A DNA stretch of 5,481 nucleotides from the NCBI GenBank assembly GCA_910586865.1, contig CAJUIY010000072.1, positions 1 through 5,481 on the forward strand, written 5' to 3'. The notes beneath the pieces are model-generated. The model saw only the letters and a program-made list of their open reading frames with translations. It was not told the origin of the DNA and ran no database searches. The DNA is from an uncultured Bacilli bacterium (GTDB lineage Bacteria > Bacillota_I > Bacilli_A > RF39 > UBA660). The translations under genes and the position numbers were made by a program. How positions within the stretch are numbered: the stretch's first letter is position 1; every line of letters begins with the position of its first letter. Positions 1-4,944 of this stretch are shown here, piece after piece.

Positions 1-65
1 ATACATTTTATAAAAAATATGAATTTAGGTATTGACTTCTATTAGCAAGTTTTGTGAGGTAACTC

Positions 66-104
66 ATGAAAGTGGCGATAACGAATTCATTTATTATTAA
101 TTAA
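66..104 (+). CDS. possible 12-codon leader ORF (very uncertain)
   Basis: ATG at 66 follows a GAGGT ribosome-binding-like motif (56-60) at about 6 bases and runs 12 codons (MKVAITNSFIIN) to TAA. The stretch about 50-85 is noticeably less AT-rich than its surroundings, which suggests it is under some constraint. It may be a short leader peptide or simply part of a DNA or RNA site next to the transfer origin. Its end overlaps the large palindrome beginning at 96. Nothing in the peptide identifies a function, and chance is a serious alternative. Confidence 0.15.
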   Translation: MKVAITNSFIIN

Positions 105-130
105 AAGATATAGTATATCGTTTAATTAAT
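96..130. repeat. 35-base near-perfect AT palindrome
   Basis: The left arm ATTAATTAAA (96-105) is the exact reverse complement of TTTAATTAAT (121-130). Inside it GATATA (107-112) pairs exactly with TATATC (114-119) around a central G at 113. Only the pair 106/120 (A opposite G) breaks the symmetry, giving 16 of 17 paired positions. It lies upstream of the putative oriT and relaxase gene. It could be a cruciform, a binding site for a dimeric protein, or part of a recombinase attachment site; the sequence alone does not decide. Confidence 0.8.
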
Positions 131-173
131 CTTGTTTGCAGTTTATGATTTTTAATCATTTACGAAAAACAAG
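131..173. repeat. symmetric imperfect hairpin upstream of oriT
   Basis: CTTGTTT (131-137) pairs with AAACAAG (167-173), and ATGATT (145-150) pairs with AATCAT (154-159) across a TTT loop. Between these arms a 2-bp GT/AC helix sits between a 2x2 and a 3x3 internal loop, so both sides have the same spacing. It directly abuts the 35-base palindrome. There is no T-run after it, so it is not a classical terminator. A role in relaxosome or single-strand processing is inferred from position only. Confidence 0.6.
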
Positions 174-183
174 CAATGAGATT

Positions 184-248
184 TTTAAGGTCTCCTTAAA
201 CTCACTATTGGGCTATGCCCTAGTGAGATAGGTCAATAAATAGACCTT
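184..248 (+). other. oriT: candidate origin of transfer (oriT) of the MobV relaxase
   Basis: Two hairpins lie back to back: TTTAAGG-TCT-CCTTAAA (184-200), then CTCACTA (201-207) pairing with TAGTGAG (221-227), with an inner GGGC-TAT-GCCC stem (210-220) and a TT bulge. A further AGGTC/GACCT repeat spans 230-247, and AAGGTCT (187-193) has its exact complement AGACCTT at 242-248. Established knowledge: pMV158-type oriTs have an inverted repeat ending TAGTGTG, cut right after it, just upstream of mob. Here TAGTGAG occupies the equivalent position 54 bases before the relaxase start, so a nick near 227/228 is inferred. A TATACT at 249-254 could be the -10 of mob, but no good -35 is visible. Confidence 0.65.
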
Positions 249-280
249 TATACTAAAAAGATAAGACAAGGAGGTAATAA

Positions 281-1741
281 ATGTATGATGGAAATCAAGT
301 ATTAAGATTTGAAAATAAATATAAAGCAAGTGATTTAGGAGGACTTGGTATAGAATTAGTTCGAAGAAAAGGTACAGGTAATTATGATCATGAAAGAACT
401 ATATTTAATTATAGTTATGTACCATTAACTAAGCCTACTTTACAAGAACAAGTCTATTCTAAATTAAATGATAATAAAATATATTATAATGATGGCAAGA
501 ATACTAATTTATTAAATGGTGCTATCGTTACAAGTGGAAAAGAATTTTTTGAAAGTTTGGGAATGAAATTTAAAGATAGCGGTAGAAGACATCAAGTCGG
601 GCAAGATAAAGGTAAGCCTATTCTAGTACCTGATATTAAATCCGACGATGATATATCTGAGAAAGTAAAAGAATATTTTAAAGATAGTTATAGTTTTTTA
701 GAAAACCTTGTTGGTAAAGATAATGTAGTTTATGCTGAAGTTCATTATGACGAAGATACTCCTCACCTACACTTTTATTTTCTTCCTGTTGTTAATGAAG
801 TCAAAAGAAAAGTATTTGAGACTGATACTAATGGAAACATAATTTATCGTGAAGGCATTGATAAAAAAGGTAATAAAAAGATGTATCCAGTTCAAAAGAA
901 AGATGAGAATGGTAAAAATATTTTTAAAATTGAAACAGGAAAGTTTTTAAATTGTGATCAGTTTTGGAAATCATTAGGTGGAAAAACGTCCTATGCTAAA
1001 ATCCAAGATGATTATAATAAGTATATTACTGATAAAGGTTATAATCTTTTTCGCGGAAATATTGGAGATAATAAGCATCATAAAACAAAAGCAGAAAAAG
1101 AACTTGAAGACTTAAATGAACAAATTAATGATATGAAGATAGAATTTGAAAAGAATAGAAAATTAAACGAAGTCGAATTACAAACTTCAAAAGAAATATC
1201 AGAATTTAATTCAAATGAAATTCTAAATCCTGTAAAAAGAAAAGTTATCGGATATAAAGATGATGGTATTAATAAATTGATTGATTATTCTAAACAAATG
1301 CAAAAGGAAAATTCTAGCAATAAGAATGTTATAAAACAAAAAGATGTATTGCTTGATGAACTTACTAAAAGGCTAGGAAATCTTCAAACTGAAAATTCGA
1401 AACTAAAAGATGGTCGTGCTATTAAGGAAAGAGATACAAAAATCTATGAACAAGAAATAACCATTTCTAAACAAAAACAAGTAATAAAAGAAAAAGATTC
1501 TATTATTGAAAGATTAGAAGCTAAGGTTAACGAAGTTCAAGAAACATTGAGTAACTTTAAGGAAAGAATGTTTAAATTTTGTAATAAAATTTGCAGAGCT
1601 CTAGGTCATAAGTTAGGCCTTCACTTTAAAAATGATGAAGAAATTAACTATGACATTATGAGTTGCTATGCTGATAACGTAAATCATAAATATGAACACT
1701 ATAGAAAAGATAAAAACGATAAATTTGAAATAAGTATGTAG
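281..1741 (+). CDS. mobV: MobV family relaxase (Mob/Pre plasmid recombination protein)
   Basis: This cytoplasmic relaxase would nick one strand at oriT and pilot it to a helper's mating channel. The start is firm: AAGGAGG (268-274) lies 6 bases before the ATG and an in-frame TAA sits just upstream. The N-terminal Mob_Pre catalytic domain covers about residues 1-265. Metal-binding motif III is clear as HYDEDTPHLH (155-164; H155, D157, E158, H162, H164), and the FNYSY segment (42-46) matches the NYxL motif. Residues about 268-430 are a long charged coiled coil, usual in this family, followed by a short C-terminal region with C434, C438 and C462. The length (486 aa) is normal. The oddity is that the HNER-like motif holding the catalytic His in pMV158 MobM is replaced by ELVRR (25-29). 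The only nearby His is H37 in DHER. The reading is intact with no frameshift, so this looks like a distinct MobV lineage rather than decay. Family assignment is secure; the nucleophile is not. Confidence 0.95.
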   Translation: MYDGNQVLRFENKYKASDLGGLGIELVRRKGTGNYDHERTIFNYSYVPLTKPTLQEQVYSKLNDNKIYYNDGKNTNLLNGAIVTSGKEFFESLGMKFKDSGRRHQVGQDKGKPILVPDIKSDDDISEKVKEYFKDSYSFLENLVGKDNVVYAEVHYDEDTPHLHFYFLPVVNEVKRKVFETDTNGNIIYREGIDKKGNKKMYPVQKKDENGKNIFKIETGKFLNCDQFWKSLGGKTSYAKIQDDYNKYITDKGYNLFRGNIGDNKHHKTKAEKELEDLNEQINDMKIEFEKNRKLNEVELQTSKEISEFNSNEILNPVKRKVIGYKDDGINKLIDYSKQMQKENSSNKNVIKQKDVLLDELTKRLGNLQTENSKLKDGRAIKERDTKIYEQEITISKQKQVIKEKDSIIERLEAKVNEVQETLSNFKERMFKFCNKICRALGHKLGLHFKNDEEINYDIMSCYADNVNHKYEHYRKDKNDKFEISM

Positions 1742-1889
1742 TATTTAAATCTTAATATTTTAATAAAAAGACTTTGTAATCATAAATAAAAAATTAATAT
1801 AAATATTAAATTATATAAATTAGCCTTTTAGGATAAAAATGTACCAAAAATATTATTTTAGATTAAGTAATGAATGGAGGATTGATAAT
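1742..1889. other. AT-rich non-coding gap after mobV
   Basis: This stretch is almost pure A/T with no ORF of note. An AT-only palindrome, TTAATAT-AA-ATATTAA (1794-1809), is the only visible symmetry and could be chance in such composition. No GC-rich terminator stem with a T-run follows mobV. Weak promoter-like hexamers occur (for example TTTAGG at 1827 and TATTAT at 1851) but are not convincing in this base composition. Confidence 0.4.
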
Positions 1890-1946
1890 ATGAAGAATAA
1901 TTTACAAAAAATTAATTACAAAAGCCTTTTTATCTCTCAGACATAA
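1890..1946 (+). CDS. 18-codon small ORF with strong ribosome binding site
   Basis: ATG at 1890 is preceded by a full GGAGG (1876-1880) with a 9-base spacer. It encodes MKNNLQKINYKSLFISQT and stops with TAA. The leader TGAATGGAGG is identical to the 10 bases before the recombinase ribosome binding region at 2146-2155, and both ORFs begin ATGAA. It may be a leader peptide, or the start of a former gene cut short by deletion. The next small ORF begins 20 bases after its stop, so coupled translation is possible. Peptide function is unknown. Confidence 0.35.
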   Translation: MKNNLQKINYKSLFISQT

Positions 1947-1966
1947 TATGTGAAAGGGGTATGTAA

Positions 1967-2092
1967 ATGCAATACAATATTATTGATATTGTCCCAGAAA
2001 ATCTAACTGATACTAAGTTAAAAGAAATAATTAATAAAAAGTTATATAGAATTATAGAGCTTATGGAATCAAGTATTAATGCTTATAAATAA
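1967..2092 (+). CDS. 41-aa conserved-looking small protein upstream of the recombinase
   Basis: ATG at 1967 follows AAAGGGG (1953-1959) with a 7-base spacer. The protein starts MQYNIIDIVPENL and continues with a lysine- and isoleucine-rich, probably helical segment (residues about 14-35), ending at a TAA. There is no signal peptide or membrane helix. Its composition and clean start make it look like a genuine gene. From memory, short proteins containing a DIVPxNL-like start are often found just before large serine recombinases in Bacillota mobile elements, but this could not be searched here. Its position 71 bases before the recombinase start suggests a partner or regulator (for example a directionality factor), which is speculation. 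Confidence 0.6.
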   Translation: MQYNIIDIVPENLTDTKLKEIINKKLYRIIELMESSINAYK

Positions 2093-2093
2093 A

Positions 2094-2102
2094 TGTTATA
2101 AT
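2094..2102 (+). promoter_or_regulatory. extended -10 promoter for the serine recombinase
   Basis: TG-T-TATAAT matches the extended -10 consensus of the housekeeping sigma factor exactly. No strong -35 is present about 17 bases upstream (TATTAA at 2074-2079), which extended -10 promoters tolerate. Transcription would start near 2109, about 55 bases before the recombinase ATG and within a few bases of the palindrome at 2114. It would give the recombinase its own transcript. Confidence 0.5.
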
Positions 2103-2113
2103 AGTATTGGTTA

Positions 2114-2133
2114 TAAGTTTAACTTTAAACTTA
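2114..2133. promoter_or_regulatory. 20-bp palindrome, candidate operator at the recombinase promoter
   Basis: TAAGTTTAA (2114-2122) and TTAAACTTA (2125-2133) are exact reverse complements separated by CT. The 2-base centre is too small for a stable hairpin loop, so a dimeric DNA-binding protein site is more likely than an RNA structure. It sits just downstream of the predicted transcription start, a classic place for a repressor to block transcription. The binding protein is unknown. Confidence 0.5.
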
Positions 2134-2163
2134 ATTATTGCCTTATGAATGGAGGTAATAGTT

Positions 2164-3777
2164 ATGAATGAAATGGAGGGTGCCCTAAACAAGAAAATAT
2201 TAAGAGTTGGTATTTATTTAAGATTATCTAATGAAGATAGAGATAAAGTTAATAAAGATGATGATAGTGAATCTATTAAAAATCAAAGAAATATGCTGAT
2301 AGATTATATAAGTAAGCATCCTGAATTTGTTTTAGTAGATGAATATTCTGATGAAGATTTATCAGGTGCTGGAACTTACAGACCAGAATTTGAAAGATTA
2401 ATTAGAGATTGTGAAAACAAAAAGCTAGATATTGTATTATGCAAAAGTCAATCAAGGTTTTCTAGAGATATGGAAATCGTTGAAAAATATATTAATAATA
2501 AATTTAAGGAATGGAATATTAGATTTATTGGTTTATCTGATAATGCTGATACTCTAGTTTTAGGTAATAAAAAATCAAGGCAAATAAATGGCTTGGTTAA
2601 TGAATGGTATTTAGAAGATGTTTCTAACAATATAAGAAGTGCTTTTAATTCTAAGATGAAACAAGGAGAATTTATCTCCCCTTTTGCTTCCTACGGATAT
2701 GAGGTATCTAGTGAAGATAATAATAAGTTAGTAGTTGACGAAATAGCTAGCGAGATTGTTAAAGATATATTTAATTTATATCTGACGGGACTCGGATTTA
2801 CTGGTATTGCTAAATATTTAAATAGTAAAAATATACCTTGCCCTTCTCTATATAAGTATCAAAAAGGAATTAAATTAAATGTAATTAGCGATAGACCTAG
2901 AGAAGAAATAAAATGGAGTACAAATGCTATTAAAACTATTTTAACAAATGAGTTATATCTAGGACATTTAATACAAGGAAAAAGAACTACTGTTAGTTAT
3001 AAAAATCACAAAATTAAGAATAAAGATAAAAGTGAATGGGTTAAAATTTTGAATACTCACGAAGCAATTATTGATGAAGAAACATTTAATAAAGTACAAC
3101 TTGCAATGAAAGAACGAACTAAGCCTATGAAAACTACTGGTAGTGTTCATATATTCTCTGGTAAAGTTTTTTGTCTTGAATGTAAGCATTATATGAGGAA
3201 AAAGAACTCTGCTAAACATGAATATTTAGTTTGTTCTGGGAATCGCGATGGCTACGATGACTGTATTAATAAATCATCAATTAGATATGATGAATTAGAA
3301 AGATTAGTATTAGATGCAATCAATAGTAAAATAAGTGAATACTATGATGAAAGAGAGTTAGAAAGTATAGATTCTAAAAAAAGTACTAATAGGTTTAACA
3401 ATAAGATTAACTCACTAAAAAAACAAAAAGAACAAATCGAAAAAGAAATATCTAAAACTAGAAATTATTTAAAAAGTCTTTATGAAGATAAAGTTAATGG
3501 AGTTATATCAGTAGAACAATTTAAGGATTTAATTGCTGATTATAATAAAAATGAAGACATGTATAGTAATCAGATTAAATCAATAAATAATGAAATAGCT
3601 TATTATAAAATGAAGGAAGAATCTTCAAAAAATAATGAAAAGATATTTAGTAAATACCAAAAGTTAGAAGAATTAAACAGAGTTATTATTGATGAATTTA
3701 TAGATAAAATCTATATTGGTAAAGTAAATGAGGATACAAATACAAGAAATATCCAAATTAAATGGAATTTTGAATAA
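2164..3777 (+). CDS. large serine recombinase (site-specific integrase)
   Basis: This enzyme cuts and rejoins DNA at att sites through a phosphoserine link, which would excise and integrate the element. I choose ATG 2164 (537 aa) because GGAGG (2151-2155) lies 8 bases before it; ATG 2149 overlaps that site and has none of its own. The resolvase domain spans about residues 14-150: YLRLS with nucleophile Ser22, SGAGTYRPEF (67-76), and SRFSRD (97-102) carrying the active-site arginines. The recombinase domain spans about 160-290. A zinc ribbon with Cys337, Cys340, Cys357 and Cys367 is followed by a long coiled coil (about 408-485) and a C-terminal strand region ending KWNFE. All parts are present and the length is normal for the TnpX/TndX/SpoIVCA-like class. 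It is preceded by its own promoter and palindrome. Being downstream of a MobV gene, it probably mobilizes an integrative mobilizable element. Target site is unknown. Confidence 0.95.
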   Translation: MNEMEGALNKKILRVGIYLRLSNEDRDKVNKDDDSESIKNQRNMLIDYISKHPEFVLVDEYSDEDLSGAGTYRPEFERLIRDCENKKLDIVLCKSQSRFSRDMEIVEKYINNKFKEWNIRFIGLSDNADTLVLGNKKSRQINGLVNEWYLEDVSNNIRSAFNSKMKQGEFISPFASYGYEVSSEDNNKLVVDEIASEIVKDIFNLYLTGLGFTGIAKYLNSKNIPCPSLYKYQKGIKLNVISDRPREEIKWSTNAIKTILTNELYLGHLIQGKRTTVSYKNHKIKNKDKSEWVKILNTHEAIIDEETFNKVQLAMKERTKPMKTTGSVHIFSGKVFCLECKHYMRKKNSAKHEYLVCSGNRDGYDDCINKSSIRYDELERLVLDAINSKISEYYDERELESIDSKKSTNRFNNKINSLKKQKEQIEKEISKTRNYLKSLYEDKVNGVISVEQFKDLIADYNKNEDMYSNQIKSINNEIAYYKMKEESSKNNEKIFSKYQKLEELNRVIIDEFIDKIYIGKVNEDTNTRNIQIKWNFE

Positions 3778-3822
3778 AATTTTCAAAAAAAGAAGGAAAT
3801 CGTAAAGTTTTTCATAATAATA

Positions 3823-3854
3823 TAAGTAGAAGGATATTTTTTTCTTTCTACTTA
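3823..3854. repeat. 12-bp stem hairpin between recombinase and BRO gene
   Basis: TAAGTAGAAGGA (3823-3834) pairs with TCTTTCTACTTA (3843-3854) with one G-U pair around an 8-base loop (TATTTTTT). The T-run is in the loop rather than after the stem on either strand, so it is not a typical intrinsic terminator, although it may still stop or stabilise transcripts. Lying 45 bases after the recombinase stop, it might alternatively belong to an attachment site. Confidence 0.5.
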
Positions 3855-3875
3855 AATACATAACAAAAATATAGT

Positions 3876-3887
3876 AAAGGATGTGAT
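3876..3887 (+). promoter_or_regulatory. extended ribosome binding site of the BRO gene
   Basis: AAAGGATGTGAT matches the complement of the 16S rRNA 3' end (AAAGGAGGTGAT) at 11 of 12 positions and lies 5 bases before the ATG at 3893. It fixes the start and predicts efficient translation. Confidence 0.6.
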
Positions 3888-3892
3888 AAAAA

Positions 3893-4747
3893 ATGAATCA
3901 AGATAAAATGCACTTGATAAACAAAATATTTAATAATGAAACTATTAGAGCAGTATGGGATAAAGATGATGAAAAATACTATATTAGTGTAGTTGATATA
4001 GTTAGTGTTGTTTCTGAGAGTAAGGATGGCAGAAAATACTGGAACAAACTAAAACAACGTCTTAGAGAAGAAGGAAATGAGTCGGTGACAAATTGTCACC
4101 AACTGAAATTAAAATCTTCAGATGGGAAATATTATAATACAGATGTATGTGATATTGAAGGAATGTTTAGAATAATTGAATCTATTCCTAGCAAAAATGC
4201 AGAACCTATAAAACAGTGGTTAGCGCATTTAGGAAGTGAAAGAATTGATGAAGTGTTTGATCCATCACTAACTATGCAAAGAGCAATAGATACCTATCGT
4301 GCTAAAGGGTATGATGAAGCTTGGATTGCTAAAAGAATTAAAGGTATTCAAGAAAGGAAAAAACTAACCGATGTATGGAAAGATGGTGGCATTGAAAAAA
4401 ATCACGAATATGCCATACTTACTAATGAAATATATAAAGGTTGGTCTGGTATGAAAGCTTGTGAATATAAAGCTTACAAAGGTTTAAGAAAAGAATCTTT
4501 AAGAGATAATATGACTGATATAGAAGTTGCTCTTGCAGATTTAGGAGAACTTGCTACTCGTGATATAGCACTATCTGAGCATCCAGAAGGATTAACTGAA
4601 AATATAGATGTTGCTAGGCGTGGTGGACAAGTTGCTAATGATGCTAGAAAGTCATATGAAAGGCAAACTAAAAAATCAGCTATATCAAATCAAAATGCAC
4701 TTAACTATCAATATATAGATGAAAATCACAAACTCGAAAATAAATAA
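3893..4747 (+). CDS. BRO-N / DinD-like prophage antirepressor-family protein
   Basis: The N-terminal BRO-N-type domain (about residues 1-115) has the features I know from this family: IRAVWDKDDEKYYISVVDIV (18-37), a KYWNKLKQRL helix (48-57), VTNCHQLKLKSSDGKYYNTDV (65-85) and ESIPSKNAEPIKQWLAHLG (96-114). The C-terminal half (about 115-255) matches DinD-like proteins, with ERIDEVFDPSLT, the GYDEAWIAKRIKGIQERKKLTDVW segment, GMKACEYKAYKGL and the ARRGGQVANDARKSYE end. BRO proteins are thought to bind DNA, and some phage members counteract repressors; DinD of E. coli is SOS-induced and inhibits RecA. The role here is therefore most likely regulatory or stress-linked, but unproven. The 284-aa gene looks complete. 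It follows the recombinase by 115 bases with no clear promoter. A striking palindrome lies inside its coding sequence (4080-4104). Confidence 0.85.
   Translation: MNQDKMHLINKIFNNETIRAVWDKDDEKYYISVVDIVSVVSESKDGRKYWNKLKQRLREEGNESVTNCHQLKLKSSDGKYYNTDVCDIEGMFRIIESIPSKNAEPIKQWLAHLGSERIDEVFDPSLTMQRAIDTYRAKGYDEAWIAKRIKGIQERKKLTDVWKDGGIEKNHEYAILTNEIYKGWSGMKACEYKAYKGLRKESLRDNMTDIEVALADLGELATRDIALSEHPEGLTENIDVARRGGQVANDARKSYERQTKKSAISNQNALNYQYIDENHKLENK
4080..4104. repeat. 25-base palindrome inside the BRO gene
   Basis: GGTGACAA (4084-4091) and TTGTCACC (4093-4100) are exact reverse complements around A4092, and AGT (4080-4082) pairs with ACT (4102-4104), leaving one mismatch at 4083/4101. It encodes the family-typical SVTNCHQL stretch. 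It could be an internal operator, an RNA hairpin, or a by-product of the conserved peptide and codon choice. Confidence 0.7.
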
Positions 4748-4825
4748 CTCTGTAAAAAATAAAGTTAAACTAAAATAAAACATTTCAAATTAATATAAAA
4801 TGAGAAAAAAGATAAAAAAAGTGTC
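4748..4825. other. A-rich gap after the BRO gene
   Basis: The segment is A-rich with no ORF and no clear terminator stem. It leads directly into the ABC transporter gene scrap. No promoter could be named with confidence. Confidence 0.4.
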
Positions 4826-4836
4826 TTCACTACATT

Positions 4837-4902
4837 CAAAGAGCAGCCTTAATTAGAACACTTGCGATTAAACCAGATATCTTACTTTTAGATGAAGCAT
4901 TC
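4837..4902 (+). pseudogene. fragment of an ABC transporter ATPase gene (nitrate/sulfonate type)
   Basis: Read from 4837, the frame gives QRAALIRTLAIKPD followed by ILLLDEAFGS, then YC and a stop at 4909. This is the end of the ABC signature region (the QR after LSGGM) through the D-loop side of Walker B (LLLDEAF), as in SsuB/TauB/NitT-type ATPases, which normally continue LDxxTR. The upstream bases (from about 4826) no longer encode LSGG in frame, and nothing before or after belongs to the gene. About 22 codons of a usual roughly 250 remain. It is a non-functional remnant left by insertion, deletion or an inaccurate excision, lying between two phage-type genes. Confidence 0.75.
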
Positions 4903-4920
4903 GGTTCATATTGTTAGTAC

Positions 4921-4942
4921 CTTATCACAAAGGAATGATAAG
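4921..4942 (+). promoter_or_regulatory. hairpin with ribosome binding site in its loop
   Basis: CTTATC (4921-4926) pairs with GATAAG (4937-4942). The only ribosome-binding-like motif for the next gene, AAAGGA (4929-4934), lies in the 10-base loop, and the ATG follows 2 bases after the stem. The stem could modulate translation, but at 6 bp and AT-rich it is weak. Confidence 0.35.
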
Positions 4943-4944
4943 AT

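Noticed and set aside
1..45. Tail of an upstream protein ending in NLGIDFY
   Set aside because: Only about 14 open codons are visible, with no motif, and such open stretches are common by chance.
32..60. TTGACT as a -35 promoter box
   Set aside because: No acceptable -10 lies 16-18 bases downstream (TGAGGT region).
1794..1809. AT-only 16-base palindrome
   Set aside because: Composition is pure A/T in a nearly pure A/T region, so symmetry of this length is expected by chance.
2149..2163. Earlier ATG for the recombinase
   Set aside because: This ATG overlaps the GGAGG that serves ATG 2164 and lacks its own ribosome binding site.
2448..2630. 60-codon minus-strand ORF
   Set aside because: It lies antisense inside the catalytic domain of the serine recombinase, has no family-like sequence, and no convincing ribosome binding site.
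2968..3219. 83-codon minus-strand ORF
   Set aside because: It is antisense to the recombinase and its Phe/Ser/Ile-rich composition is what AT-rich antisense frames give.
3673..3861. 62-codon minus-strand ORF
   Set aside because: It overlaps the recombinase 3' end and the hairpin; composition is Tyr/Ile/Phe/Lys-rich and no motif is recognisable.
1..3892. Direct-repeat att ends flanking the mob-recombinase module
   Set aside because: Only trivial AT-rich matches such as AAGTTTT were found between 1-100 and 3778-3892, not enough to name attL or attR.
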